NCBI GenBank assembly: GCA_964517495.1
Contig: CAZFER010000009.1
Span: forward strand, 1-64,000
Direction: 5' to 3'
Length of the DNA: 64,000 bases
From: CAZFER01 sp964517495
GTDB lineage: Bacteria; Hinthialibacterota; Hinthialibacteria; Hinthialibacterales; Hinthialibacteraceae
The notes beneath the pieces were generated by a model, which made no database searches, was not told where the DNA came from, and was given only the letters and a program-made list of their open reading frames with translations. Made by a program: the position numbers and the translations under genes. Position 1 is the first letter of the stretch. Each line of letters begins with the position of its first letter. Shown here piece after piece: positions 27,009 to 36,941 of this stretch.

Positions 27009-28532
27009 ATGGCGGAAACATTTACCTACGATCTAGTCTCTTTTCTACGCGTTCTATACCGACGGAGAAAAATGATCATTGCCGGCACCTTTGGCATGGC
27101 CGTTTTTATTGCTATTGTCAGCCTGATCTGGCCGGAGACCTGGCGCGCACATGCCAAAATCCTGGTCACCACCCCCAAAATGAAAGAGCAACTCCAACTG
27201 ACCCCTAAACAATTCGATGTTCTTACATATCAAGGGATTATGTCACAGGATAGCCTGTATATTGAAGTTATTGATACATTGAAATGGTATCGGCAAGCCA
27301 TTCACCGCTTGCTGGATGATGAATACCCTGTTCAACGCATCAAGGACCATTTGGGGGAGAAAGCCGGCCGGTTAACCCAATTTCAGTTTATCGAGAATAC
27401 CAATATCCCCCTCATGACGGAGTTATTAGCTTATTCCGCCCCCGAAGGTGAAGCAGAGAATCCCTTATTGGATTCCCGCATTTATCTGCTTGCCCATTTA
27501 AGTGATGAGCAGATTGAAGAATTGTATGAGATGGATGAGGACGAATTCAGCGATTACACCGTTTTTGATATGCGAAAAATGCTGAGCTCCTCCGTAGCGA
27601 TTATTAAAGAGACCAACCTGGAAACCATTTATTCACAGATGATCGAAGTGTCGGCGGAATTTGGAACGGCAGCCGGTTCAGCCATGCTGGCTAATACCTG
27701 GATTGGCCTGTTTGAGCATCGTGCCGAACAAATATTAGAGAGATCGGTTTCAAAAAATATTCAACTTACTCGCGATAGTGCGGCCAAATTATCAATCGAG
27801 CTGGCTTCTGCGGAATTGGATCTGGCCAAGTTCCAAAGTGAAGCGAATTTAGACCAAAAACGAGCGGAAACAGCCTCGTTGATCGTAAAATTGACCGGCA
27901 TGGCCCCCATTCGGCAAAAAGTGAATCAAAAGGAAGAGGCTTTTGATCTTGAACATCAAGACGAGCCGTTTATGAAGGAACGGCTTGAAATGTATGACCA
28001 TCTTTCCTTCGCTATCTCACCATACTTTAATACGGCATTAATCCCCACCCGAAATTCACTTTTAAAACAGATTAACGCATCAGAAGAATGGTTAAAAGCA
28101 TTTCCAGTAAAAGAAGGGGAAAAGATACAAACGATAAAAAGCCAACTACTCGATGATCGTACAGAATTGCAAGCGATCAACAAGCAGATAACGGCCATCA
28201 CCAAAGAGTTGAATACCATTTTAAAGTCGATACACCAAGACGAGGCGGTTATTTCTCAGTTGGAACGGAAGATACAACAAAAGCGCAGTGCGTTGCGTGA
28301 ATTGCAACCTTTACTTAACGAAGCGGATTTATTGGAACAACCCAAAGGGAAATCACAATATCGTGACATCAGCGTAGGGAGAGCAATCAAACCAGACAAG
28401 CGGGTGTTCCCCAAACGCAGTTATATGGTCATTATCGGAGCGGGAGTGGCCTTTTTCTTATTCTGTGGATTGGCTTTCTTTATTGATATATGGAAGGAAG
28501 TAACCAGGCCGGAATCTGATGAATCCCATTAA
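27009..28532 (+). CDS. Wzz/PCP-type chain-length or polysaccharide co-polymerase-like protein
   Basis: The 507-residue protein has two membrane segments, about 21-41 (MIIAGTFGMAVFIAIVSLIW) and about 475-497 (YMVIIGAGVAFFLFCGLAFF), which bracket a long periplasmic region. That region is strongly helical (about 240-450) and carries many Glu/Lys/Gln heptads. A proline-containing stretch, RAIKPDKRVFPKRS, precedes the last membrane helix. This is the architecture of Wzz/Wzc-type polysaccharide co-polymerases, without a kinase domain. It likely sets chain length or aids export of a surface polysaccharide. The downstream GT-C transferase gene starts 15 bases later. Confidence 0.82.
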   Translation: MAETFTYDLVSFLRVLYRRRKMIIAGTFGMAVFIAIVSLIWPETWRAHAKILVTTPKMKEQLQLTPKQFDVLTYQGIMSQDSLYIEVIDTLKWYRQAIHRLLDDEYPVQRIKDHLGEKAGRLTQFQFIENTNIPLMTELLAYSAPEGEAENPLLDSRIYLLAHLSDEQIEELYEMDEDEFSDYTVFDMRKMLSSSVAIIKETNLETIYSQMIEVSAEFGTAAGSAMLANTWIGLFEHRAEQILERSVSKNIQLTRDSAAKLSIELASAELDLAKFQSEANLDQKRAETASLIVKLTGMAPIRQKVNQKEEAFDLEHQDEPFMKERLEMYDHLSFAISPYFNTALIPTRNSLLKQINASEEWLKAFPVKEGEKIQTIKSQLLDDRTELQAINKQITAITKELNTILKSIHQDEAVISQLERKIQQKRSALRELQPLLNEADLLEQPKGKSQYRDISVGRAIKPDKRVFPKRSYMVIIGAGVAFFLFCGLAFFIDIWKEVTRPESDESH

Positions 28533-28547
28533 GGGCAGGCATGGCTT

Positions 28548-30029
28548 GTGAAACGTTCGGTTTACTTTCACGTTGTCGCACTTTTTTTGCTGATCCTCAC
28601 CATTGTTCTTTCCTTTTATTCCCACATTATGGATCCCACCGCTCAGGCGATAGAAGTTTATTGTTTTTTAAGTATCCTTCTGATGATGTTTGTTTTGTAT
28701 TTACTGGCGGCCATCGGTATGTTGAAAGGGTGGTGGATGCCGTCAATGAGAACGGTGGTATGGTGGGGCATTGGCTTTCGGCTGGTGTTGCTGCCAAGCC
28801 AACCTATCCTGGAAACGGATTATTACCGGTATTTGTGGGATGGATATGTCTTATCCAATGGGATAAATCCCTACCTCTATTCACCAGCGCAGGTGTTGGA
28901 TGCCGTTGAAAAGGGTAAAACAGAATCCATTGAGGATGTCGTTCTGGAATCATTCTCCGACCAGGTGCGTAAACATGAGAGCGCCCGGGAAATCCTTGAG
29001 GAAGTGAACAATCCGGAAGTCAGGACGATATATCCCCCATTTGCCCAAATATTATTTGCATTGTCTTCAATTCTCTTTCCATGTTCGTTGATCGGCTGGC
29101 GATTATTGGTATTGTTTTTCGATTTAATGTTGATTTTTTCCATTGTTCTGTTGCTTAGTCATCTTCGATTGGAACCGGCGATGGTGATCTTTTATTCATG
29201 GTCCCCTCTTGTGTTAAAGGAATTCATTAACACAACTCATATAGATGGTATCGCACTAACATGTCTATTTCTGGGAATAGTGATGACCATTACCGCCTTC
29301 ACCTACCGTGGAGCGATTGCGTATGCGTGTTCGGTTTTTGTTAAATTATTCACCTTGCCACTGATCCCTTTTTGGGCGAAAGGATGGCACTGGCGTGAAT
29401 GGCTATGTTTTATGGTATTCTTATGGGGAGTAGGATTTATGTTCATGGGTGGAGGATCATCGACAATAGAGGGTGTGGCAACTTTTGCTCATCGCTGGGA
29501 AAGCAACAGTAGTTTGGTGGTGTTATTAGAATGGCTATTTCAAATAATGGGAGTTCCAGAATGGGGTAAAGGTGAGGTGTGGTTTTCCATATCGGGAGTC
29601 GCATTCACTTTGGATGCCTTTTTTGCTGCCAAAGCCATATTAATGGGTTTGTTTGTTTTCGTGTTTTTCTATTTTCTTATACAATTTTTTCTAAAACATT
29701 CGATTGATGATGGATGGCGAATTCACCGGTGTTTTGTATTAGTTGGGCTGATGTTGTTATGCAGCCCTGTGTGCAATCCCTGGTATGTGGCATGGTGTGT
29801 TCCCTTTTTATGTTTCATGCCCAGTGCATCATTTTTATATCTTTCTTTTTCGTGTTTGGTTTATTATACCTTTTTTATCAGTGATCCGTGGGGATACCCA
29901 GTTTGGAGCCGGCCTCTCGAATATATTCCATTCTTTGTTTTGTTAGGGTATGAATTGAAATGGGGCTGTTTATTTTCAGCGCTAAAAATGCGAGAGGCCA
30001 ATTTGTCGGGCAATGGTGATACGTTATAA
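28548..30029 (+). CDS. multi-membrane glycosyltransferase, GT87/GT-C type
   Basis: A GTG start at 28548 gives 493 residues with ten or more membrane segments. ETDYYRYLWDGYVLSNGINPY, just after a pair of helices, carries the D-Y-x-R-Y-x-W-D-G motif found in polyprenol-phosphate-dependent mannosyltransferases of the GT-C/GT87 group. TIYPPFAQILFALSSI and CNPWYVAWCVPFLC also match. It would transfer a sugar from a lipid carrier on the outer face of the inner membrane. The Wzz-type gene immediately upstream supports a role in surface glycan assembly. Sugar and acceptor unknown. Confidence 0.8.
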   Translation: MKRSVYFHVVALFLLILTIVLSFYSHIMDPTAQAIEVYCFLSILLMMFVLYLLAAIGMLKGWWMPSMRTVVWWGIGFRLVLLPSQPILETDYYRYLWDGYVLSNGINPYLYSPAQVLDAVEKGKTESIEDVVLESFSDQVRKHESAREILEEVNNPEVRTIYPPFAQILFALSSILFPCSLIGWRLLVLFFDLMLIFSIVLLLSHLRLEPAMVIFYSWSPLVLKEFINTTHIDGIALTCLFLGIVMTITAFTYRGAIAYACSVFVKLFTLPLIPFWAKGWHWREWLCFMVFLWGVGFMFMGGGSSTIEGVATFAHRWESNSSLVVLLEWLFQIMGVPEWGKGEVWFSISGVAFTLDAFFAAKAILMGLFVFVFFYFLIQFFLKHSIDDGWRIHRCFVLVGLMLLCSPVCNPWYVAWCVPFLCFMPSASFLYLSFSCLVYYTFFISDPWGYPVWSRPLEYIPFFVLLGYELKWGCLFSALKMREANLSGNGDTL

Positions 30030-30062
30030 TAGATCAAATTCCAAAGGAGAGGAAAATACATC

Positions 30063-31127
30063 ATGCGTTATGTTTTAAGTCTTTTAAGTCTGTGCGTCTT
30101 CTTATCATCATCCTGCGTGGAACAGGAGGGTGTTAAGCGAGCCGCTAAAAAAGAAGGTTTTCAGGTCATTCTTATTACCGATGTTGGTGGATTGGGAGAT
30201 AAAGGATTCAACGACGCTGGCTGGCAAGGATGCGAGGATGCTAAATTGCAACTCGCCAAGCAGGGCGTAGCCATCGAAACCGATGTGATAGAATCACGTG
30301 AGCAGACGGATTATATCGATAATCTGAACTTCGCAGCCGAACGGGCTAACGTGGTGGTGGCGTTGGGTTTTTTAATCGCTGATGCCGTGGAAGAAGTCGC
30401 CAAGCATTACCCTGATACTCACTTTGTGTTTATTGATGGCGAAATCAAAGGGGATAACATCGCCAGTTTTGTCTTCCGTTCGCAAGAGGGAGGTTTTCTG
30501 GCGGGTATTCTTTCGGCTTACGTCACCAATACGGGAGTGGTAGCCGTGATGCCCGGCATGGATATCCCTCCAGTAGAGGCGTTTGCTTCCGGGTACCGCG
30601 CAGGTGCATTAACAGGAAGCATGTTATTGGCGAAAGAGATCAATGCTTTATCTTCAACCATTGGTAGTTTTAATGATCCCGTAAAAGCGAAATCCATTGC
30701 CCAGTCATTAATCAATCAGGATGTGGATATTCTGTTTCAATTGGCGGGAAACAGCGGATTAGGGGTTTTGGAAGCCGTTAAAGAAGCGTCTGGAAAACGT
30801 TATATGATTGGTGTTGATATCAATCAGGATGACTTGGCACCGGGAAAAGTATTGACCAGTGTGTTAAAGCGAATGGATCTTGTGGTGACAGATCAAATCA
30901 TTGCCGCATACAATGGTGAATTGAAGAGTGGTGTTTTCAATGTCGGTCTGAAAGAAGATTATATGGGTTTGACCGAAATGAAATATACTCGTGATCTTGT
31001 CCCTTCGGCTGCATTTAAAACGATTGAAAAAGCCAAACAATTGATCATTGATGGCGCCATTACGATTCCGGATACTTATGAGAAACTCAGTTCATTCAAA
31101 CATCCCGTTCAGGAATTAAAAAACTAA
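30063..31127 (+). CDS. BMP-family lipoprotein, ABC transporter substrate-binding protein
   Basis: The 354-residue protein has a lipoprotein signal ending LSSSC with lipidation at Cys18. It matches the BMP/PnrA family: ILITDVGGLGDKGFNDAGWQG, VVALGFLIADAVEEVA, FVFIDGEI, SFVFRSQEGGFLAG, VIMPGMD-like VAVMPGMDIPPV, and GSFNDPVKAKSIAQSLI. Members bind nucleosides or related compounds for an associated ABC importer. The next three genes encode the ATPase and both permeases, with the first only 3 bases away, so this is a complete importer operon. Confidence 0.94.
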   Translation: MRYVLSLLSLCVFLSSSCVEQEGVKRAAKKEGFQVILITDVGGLGDKGFNDAGWQGCEDAKLQLAKQGVAIETDVIESREQTDYIDNLNFAAERANVVVALGFLIADAVEEVAKHYPDTHFVFIDGEIKGDNIASFVFRSQEGGFLAGILSAYVTNTGVVAVMPGMDIPPVEAFASGYRAGALTGSMLLAKEINALSSTIGSFNDPVKAKSIAQSLINQDVDILFQLAGNSGLGVLEAVKEASGKRYMIGVDINQDDLAPGKVLTSVLKRMDLVVTDQIIAAYNGELKSGVFNVGLKEDYMGLTEMKYTRDLVPSAAFKTIEKAKQLIIDGAITIPDTYEKLSSFKHPVQELKN

Positions 31128-31130
31128 AGT

Positions 31131-32645
31131 ATGAATAAACCAACCGCGTTGAGGGTGCAATCCATCAGCAAGCGTTTCGGAAAGACGCTTGCCAATGATG
31201 ATGTATCGCTTACGCTCGATTATGGTAAAATTCATGCCTTGTTGGGTGAAAATGGAGCGGGAAAATCAACTCTGGTTTCCATCCTGTATGGGCTCCAAAA
31301 ACCAGATAATGGGTATATCGAACAGGATGGTGAACCTCGCGTATTTCATAAACCATCAGATGCATTGAGGGCAGGTATCGGACTGGTCCAGCAACATTTT
31401 TCACTCATTCCAGCATTCTCAGTATTGGATAACATCATACTCGGGCACGAGGGATGCAACCGGCTGCTCCTTGATCGAAAGAGTAATCAATCGAATGTTC
31501 AAGATACTCTTGAACGCTTTGAGATTGATCTGCCCCTCAATCGTCATGTGGGTGATTTAACCGTTGGGCAACAACAACAGGTCGAAATAGTCCGTATTTT
31601 GTCTCGAAGTGTGCGTATTGTGCTTTTTGATGAGCCAACTGCTGCGCTGGCAGGTGACGAAATCGAGCGGTTCCTGTCAACAATAAAATCCTTACGTAAA
31701 CAAGGCATTGCCGTGATGCTAATAACTCACCGCATGCCTGAAGTGATGCAAACCGCTGATGAAGTCACGGTGTTAAGACATGGGAAAGTGGTCTTACACG
31801 ATGATATGCATCGGTTGGATGAAGACATCATCAGTTCCGCTATTGTTGGGGAAAGTTTACCTTCCGAAGAAGCAATCGAAACACAGATAGGGGCAGAAAT
31901 CCTATCTTTACAAAAAGTCACCCCTTATGCCGAATCAAAGAATCAATGCCATTTATCCACTATCTCAATAAACATAAACGAAGGTGAAATTCTTGGTATC
32001 GCAGGAATTGCAGGGAATGGCCAGGAAGAGCTCATTGATGTGATGATGGGTTTAAAAAAAATTAAAACAGGTTCCATCATCCTGAAGGGTGATGATATTT
32101 CAACATTAAAAACCAAAAAGCGGCGCCAAAGGGGGATGGCTTTGATTCCTCAGGACCGAAGTGGATGCGCGATGTTCCCGGAGTTACCGCTTTTTGATAA
32201 TTATCTTCTTCATTGTTTCTCCTCGGCTCATGGCGGGGGATGGGTTATCTCTCATAAACAGCACCGGAAAACATTTTTATCGTGTTTAACGCGTTATGGT
32301 ATCGTATATCAGTCGTTGTCACATCCTATTTCCGAATTGTCCGGAGGCCATCAACAGCGAGTGATTATTTCCCGGGAGTTATTATCAAATCCAACAGTGA
32401 TTATTGCCCATAATCCGACACGGGGACTGGATTTGCGCGCTGCCCGTTTTGTTCATGAAAGTTTGCAGAAAGCCGCTGCTGAGGGTGCGTCAATAGGCTT
32501 GTTTTCATCCGAGTTGCCTGAACTGTTTCTTTTATGTCATCGAGTAGCGGTGATATATCGCGGCCAGATTATTGCTGAACGGAAAAAGGATGATTGGAAC
32601 GCAGAAACCCTGGGGAAATATATGTCAGGAGCGCAGTTGTCATGA
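31131..32645 (+). CDS. nucleoside-type ABC importer ATPase, two fused domains
   Basis: The 504-residue protein holds two ATP-binding cassettes. The first has Walker A GENGAGKST (39-47), LTVGQQQQVEI (signature) and VLFDEPTAAL (Walker B). The second has a degenerate P-loop, GIAGNGQEEL, with LSGGHQQRVII and a modified Walker B, VIIAHNPTRGLD, where the usual Glu is missing. This is the YufO/NupO/RbsA-like pattern. It energises the importer formed with the BMP lipoprotein and the two permeases. Its stop overlaps the permease start (ATGA). Confidence 0.95.
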   Translation: MNKPTALRVQSISKRFGKTLANDDVSLTLDYGKIHALLGENGAGKSTLVSILYGLQKPDNGYIEQDGEPRVFHKPSDALRAGIGLVQQHFSLIPAFSVLDNIILGHEGCNRLLLDRKSNQSNVQDTLERFEIDLPLNRHVGDLTVGQQQQVEIVRILSRSVRIVLFDEPTAALAGDEIERFLSTIKSLRKQGIAVMLITHRMPEVMQTADEVTVLRHGKVVLHDDMHRLDEDIISSAIVGESLPSEEAIETQIGAEILSLQKVTPYAESKNQCHLSTISININEGEILGIAGIAGNGQEELIDVMMGLKKIKTGSIILKGDDISTLKTKKRRQRGMALIPQDRSGCAMFPELPLFDNYLLHCFSSAHGGGWVISHKQHRKTFLSCLTRYGIVYQSLSHPISELSGGHQQRVIISRELLSNPTVIIAHNPTRGLDLRAARFVHESLQKAAAEGASIGLFSSELPELFLLCHRVAVIYRGQIIAERKKDDWNAETLGKYMSGAQLS

Positions 32646-33649
32646 TTCATCGACTGCTGACGCTTCTTATGGCTGTTGTGTGTACCTGCTTACTTGTTTC
32701 ATTGTTGTTGTTGCTTAATGGTTATTCTCCCACCGCCACCGCGAAAACAATTATCATCAGTACATGGGGAGCCAAGAGCGGTCTGGCGATTATTTTTACC
32801 AAAGCTGCGTTATTGATCATGACCGGTTTGGCAGTCGCTATTCCCTATCGCGCTGGTTTGTTCAACATCGGCGGTGAAGGCCAGCTTTACTTGGGTGGAA
32901 TTGTAGCCGCAGGCGTTGGTTTATTGCCTTTAAATGGATTATACGCTGGGCATTGGATTTTATGCCTAGTACTGGGTACTTTGGCGGGTGCCGCATGGGC
33001 GAGTATAGCCGCCTGGTTTAAAACCAAACGGAATATCCATGAAGTCATTTCAACCATTATGCTGAATTTCATCGGGTTTCAATTGGTCAATGAAATGACT
33101 TTTCATTATATGAGCGCAGGCCCAGGAACAAGCCGTACAGCGTATATTCAATCGTCCGCTCAAATGCCCATTTTATTTCGACTTGGGGCAGCTTGGACCT
33201 CTTGGGGGATTGTGCTTACCTGTCTGCTCGCCGGCTTTTTGAGTTGGGCACTGTATAAGACATGGACCGGTTATCAAATTCGGGCAGTGGGCAGTAATCC
33301 CAAAGCTTCGGCCTATGCGGGAATTTCGGTAGGCCGAAATCATACAATCGCTCTTATGATCGGAGGCGGATGCGCAGGATTGGCGGGAGCATTGGAAACC
33401 GTAGGGATTTCGCATGCCTTTTATGGGCGATTTAAAGGCGGGTATGGATTTGATGGTATCGCGGTCGCATTTTTAGCATTATGTGAACCCTGGGCAACCA
33501 TTCCTGCTGCGTTTGTAATCGCCACATTGCGTGCATCCGATCGCGCCCTCCAGTTTGAACTTGGTGTTCCAAAAGAATTGGTATTTATGCTTGAAGGTAT
33601 TCTAATTATCTGTATCGCCATTTTTTCACGTTGGAGAAAAAATGTTTGA
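32642..33649 (+). CDS. nucleoside-type ABC importer permease 1
   Basis: The 335-residue membrane protein starts at an ATG that overlaps the ATPase stop by 4 bases (AGGAG about 10 bases upstream); a longer frame from 32594 lies inside the ATPase gene. It has about nine membrane segments and the family hallmarks NIGGEGQLYLGG, EVISTIMLNFI, GYQIRAVGSNPKASAYAGI and GCAGLAGALE. It matches the YufP/NupP branch. Paired with the second permease, it forms the transport channel. Confidence 0.94.
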   Translation: MIHRLLTLLMAVVCTCLLVSLLLLLNGYSPTATAKTIIISTWGAKSGLAIIFTKAALLIMTGLAVAIPYRAGLFNIGGEGQLYLGGIVAAGVGLLPLNGLYAGHWILCLVLGTLAGAAWASIAAWFKTKRNIHEVISTIMLNFIGFQLVNEMTFHYMSAGPGTSRTAYIQSSAQMPILFRLGAAWTSWGIVLTCLLAGFLSWALYKTWTGYQIRAVGSNPKASAYAGISVGRNHTIALMIGGGCAGLAGALETVGISHAFYGRFKGGYGFDGIAVAFLALCEPWATIPAAFVIATLRASDRALQFELGVPKELVFMLEGILIICIAIFSRWRKNV

Positions 33650-34571
33650 CTCAATTACCCCATGGGTAGCTCATGAGTTGCCTTTGCTGTTGCACTCCGG
33701 CTTTTTAAAAGCAGCTCCCTTGCTATGGGCAGCATTGGGTGGTGCATTCAGCGAACGGTCAGGCATTATCAACATCGGTCTGGAAGGCATGATGCTGACA
33801 GGAGCCTTCGTCGGAGTGGCAATCTCTTTCGTGACAGGAAACCCTTGGCTGGGGCTGGCGCTTGGTGCGCTATGTGGTGGAGTGATGGGATTAATCCACG
33901 CTGTGGTTTGTTTGTATTTTAGAGCGGATCAAATCGTAAGTGGCATGGGAATCAACCTCTTCGCCTTGGGATTGACCGGTTTTTTGTTACAACGAGTATT
34001 TAACACCATCGGAAACTCACCCGATGTAAATAAGCTTCCCACGCTCCAGGGCGAATGGTTGTCGAACACATTTTTATCGGAATTGCTCTTCCCGCTCTCC
34101 CCGTTGCATATCGCATTAATCCTGGTGGCATGCTGGACGATCTATTTGTTTTACTCGACCCGATTTGGTTTACGAATGCGCGGGTGTGGCGAAGCTCCCA
34201 ACGTGGTAAAATCCGCCGGTGTTAATGTCGCGTTTTACCGCTATACCGCGGTCTGCTTGAGTGGTGTGCTGGCCGGTTTGGGTGGCGTACAACTCTCATT
34301 GAGTGATATCAACCAGTTCAGTACAGGAATGACTAACGGGCGAGGATTTATCGCATTGGCGGCTTTAATTTGCAGCGGTTGGAATCCCAAACGAATCATA
34401 TGGATTTGCCTGTTTTTTGGATGTATGGATGCGTTCGGAGAACGGATGCAAAGTTCCTTCCCTTCCCTGCCTTCCCGTGCTTCCCAAGCATTACCGTTTA
34501 TGCTGGTCTTGATTGTCTTGGCCTTTCGCCGACAGGCTAACCAACCTCCTGCCGCTTTGGGTAAAGCCTGA
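33642..34571 (+). CDS. nucleoside-type ABC importer permease 2
   Basis: The 309-residue protein overlaps the first permease by 8 bases. LWAALGGAFSERSGIINIGLEGMMLTGAF, VCLYFRADQIVSGMGINLFALG, and RGFIALAALICSGWNPK are the hallmarks of the YufQ/NupQ branch. It has about eight membrane helices. Last gene of the importer operon; the HD protein follows after 80 bases. Confidence 0.94.
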   Translation: MFDSITPWVAHELPLLLHSGFLKAAPLLWAALGGAFSERSGIINIGLEGMMLTGAFVGVAISFVTGNPWLGLALGALCGGVMGLIHAVVCLYFRADQIVSGMGINLFALGLTGFLLQRVFNTIGNSPDVNKLPTLQGEWLSNTFLSELLFPLSPLHIALILVACWTIYLFYSTRFGLRMRGCGEAPNVVKSAGVNVAFYRYTAVCLSGVLAGLGGVQLSLSDINQFSTGMTNGRGFIALAALICSGWNPKRIIWICLFFGCMDAFGERMQSSFPSLPSRASQALPFMLVLIVLAFRRQANQPPAALGKA

Positions 34572-34653
34572 GCATCGTCATTGCGGTACGATTCCAGTCA
34601 AAATCGCATTAAAATCATCCTATTGAATCAATGAGCAATATGGAGTGAAACCT

Positions 34654-35223
34654 ATGACATTAACACGTGATGAAGCATGGCAAAAATTATGTGAATGGAC
34701 AGAGACAGATGCTTTGCGTAAACACGCCCGGGCTATCGAAATTGTGATGCGGGCGGCTGCTAATCAGTATGGAAATGGTGAAGAAGATGCTGAACATTGG
34801 GGAAATACAGGTCTTTTGCATGATGCCGATTATGAAAAATGGCCGGATCAGCATCCCCGTTTAATTGTTGAATGGCTGCGGGAACAAGGCGAAGAAGAAA
34901 AAGCCCACGCCGTGTCTGCTCATCATACCACCTGGAATGTCCCCTACGAAACGCAATTGGACAAAGCTTTACTTGCCTGTGATGAATTAACCGGTTTTAT
35001 AGGGGCGTGCTGCTTTGTTCGGCCGGATGGGATTCATACTTTGACCCCCAAAAGTGTGAAGAAAAAGTTAAAGGATAAAAGTTTCGCTGCCAAGGTGGAC
35101 CGAAATGAAGTCCGAGCCGGTATGGAAATGTTAGGTGTGGAACCGGGTGAACATATCCAATTCCTTATCGATGCATTGAAACCCCATGCACAAGAACTCG
35201 GATTAGGAGGTACGGGGACATAA
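34654..35223 (+). CDS. HD-domain hydrolase
   Basis: The 189-residue cytoplasmic protein starts at the ATG at 34654 because GGAG lies 8 bases upstream; an in-frame GTG at 34645 overlaps the ribosome site. RKHARAIEIVMRAAANQYG is the first metal helix, GLLHDADYEKW carries the HD pair, and AHAVSAHHTT and LDKALLACDELTGFI follow. This is the pattern of small HD phosphohydrolases acting on nucleotides. The neighbouring nucleoside-type importer makes a role in nucleotide handling reasonable but unproven. Confidence 0.88.
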   Translation: MTLTRDEAWQKLCEWTETDALRKHARAIEIVMRAAANQYGNGEEDAEHWGNTGLLHDADYEKWPDQHPRLIVEWLREQGEEEKAHAVSAHHTTWNVPYETQLDKALLACDELTGFIGACCFVRPDGIHTLTPKSVKKKLKDKSFAAKVDRNEVRAGMEMLGVEPGEHIQFLIDALKPHAQELGLGGTGT

Positions 35224-35436
35224 AACCAATAAATTTGGCAGGAAAAGATATTCAAATTTTGTTAGAGGACAAACAGCACGATAAATATCCGTTATAATAT
35301 CTTCTTTCTTTCAATCTTGACACTTCATCGTTGAGAATGATCTCCTCAGATCATGATATAAACTGGTAAAAACAAAACATTTCAAGATGAAGTATACCTT
35401 CATTCATACATTATTAAGGATCAAACGGAGATATTC

Positions 35437-36936
35437 ATGAATTCAGCACGTACTCTTTTTATCGGATCAGTGGTTGTCTGTATCATACTGGTTTTTGCCC
35501 TGATGTGGTCTTCAGACCGGCCGAATAACACGGTTGAAGGAGACTCATTGATCATGTTTTGTGCCTCGGGAATCAAACCACCTGTGGTCGATGTGGTCAA
35601 TCAATATGAAGATGAGTTTGGAGTATCGATTCAACTCTCTTACGGTGGTTCGGGGCAATTATTGAGTAACCTGCGGGTCAAAACCTCGGCGGATTTATAT
35701 TTGGCAGGGGATAATAGCTACATTGAAAAAGCCCGGGACTACGGGTTGGTAAAAGAATCTATCCCATTAGCCCACATGTACCCCGTTCTTGCCGTTCAAA
35801 AAGGTAATCCGAAAAACATCAAGACACTGGAGGACCTGCTTAAAAAAGATATATCCATTTCTCTGGCCAGCCCGGATGCAGCAGCGGTTGGGAGAATCAC
35901 CAAGCGACTATTGCAAAAAGAAGGGATTTGGAAGGCGATCGAAAAAAAGACAAACGTCTTCAAAACCACCGTCAACGAAATCGCTAACGATATCAAACTT
36001 AAGGCGGTTGATGTGGGGATTATATGGGATGCCACCGGCAATCAATATGAGGAAGTGGATATCATTCAAGTGCCCATTTTTAGTGAAGGACAGCAAGAGG
36101 TAGAAATTGGCATTGTAAAAAACACGGCGAAACCCTCGCAAGCCTTGCATTTTGCCCGCTATCTTGGCGCACGCGATAAAGGCCTTCCTGTATTCGAGAA
36201 ACATGGCTATCAACCCGTGGATGGCGATGTATGGGAAAATGTCCCTGAAGTGGTCTTATTCAGTGGTGGAGTCAATCGAATGGCCATCGATGATACCATC
36301 AATCGTTTTGAAAAACGGGAAGGAGCAAGAGTCAAACGCATCTATAATGGTTGTGGGATCCTGGTTTCACAAATGAAGGGTGGTGCCCGGCCTGATGCTT
36401 ATTTTGCCTGCGATGTCTCGTTTATCCATCAGGTGTCAGATATGTTTCTCGACCGTCTGGATGTCTCAGAAACAGACATGGTTATTTTAGTTCAGAAGGG
36501 GAATCCAAAAGAGATCCAATCATTGCAAGATCTTACCAAAGCAAGCTTAAAACTCGGGGTGGCCAATGCAGAACAAAGTGCGTTGGGAGCACTTACCAAA
36601 CGCTTGCTGGAGGAAGCCAACATATACGACGCGGTGATGAAAAACGTGGGTCCTCAAACCCCAACAGCTGATATGCTGGTAAATCAAATCCGAACTGGAT
36701 CGCTTGATGCAGTGGTGGTTTATGAAGCCAACACCTCGCAAGTGCGGGAGCATTTGGATATCGTCCGCATCGATCATCCTGCTGCTATGGCGATACAGCC
36801 CTATGCTGTTGGTAAAAATTCCGACCATAAATATCTTATGCAGCGTTTGTTGGATACCATTACATCTGAACAATCGCAAATTCAGTTTAAAGAAACCGGC
36901 TTTCGCTGGTTGGGGAAAATGCCTAACACAAAGTAA
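35437..36936 (+). CDS. tandem-duplicated ModA-like molybdate/tungstate-type binding protein
   Basis: An N-terminal membrane anchor or uncleaved signal (8-25) is followed by two copies of the same fold. Copy 1 (about 37-265) has FCASGIKPPVVDVVNQYE, YGGSGQLLSNLR and DLYLAGDN. Copy 2 (about 270-495) has LFSGGVNRMAIDDTINRFE, YNGCGILVSQMK and DAYFACD. A normal ModA/WtpA has one such domain of about 250 residues. Both copies keep the S-G-G/S-G oxyanion loop and the internal hinge. The permease gene begins 5 bases later. It presumably captures molybdate, tungstate or a related oxyanion; two binding sites per anchored protein are implied. Confidence 0.88.
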   Translation: MNSARTLFIGSVVVCIILVFALMWSSDRPNNTVEGDSLIMFCASGIKPPVVDVVNQYEDEFGVSIQLSYGGSGQLLSNLRVKTSADLYLAGDNSYIEKARDYGLVKESIPLAHMYPVLAVQKGNPKNIKTLEDLLKKDISISLASPDAAAVGRITKRLLQKEGIWKAIEKKTNVFKTTVNEIANDIKLKAVDVGIIWDATGNQYEEVDIIQVPIFSEGQQEVEIGIVKNTAKPSQALHFARYLGARDKGLPVFEKHGYQPVDGDVWENVPEVVLFSGGVNRMAIDDTINRFEKREGARVKRIYNGCGILVSQMKGGARPDAYFACDVSFIHQVSDMFLDRLDVSETDMVILVQKGNPKEIQSLQDLTKASLKLGVANAEQSALGALTKRLLEEANIYDAVMKNVGPQTPTADMLVNQIRTGSLDAVVVYEANTSQVREHLDIVRIDHPAAMAIQPYAVGKNSDHKYLMQRLLDTITSEQSQIQFKETGFRWLGKMPNTK

Positions 36937-36941
36937 TTGAT

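Noticed and set aside
35277..35305. ModE-like operator before the Mo/W importer
   Set aside because: AT-rich, only a few symmetric bases; not distinguishable from background.
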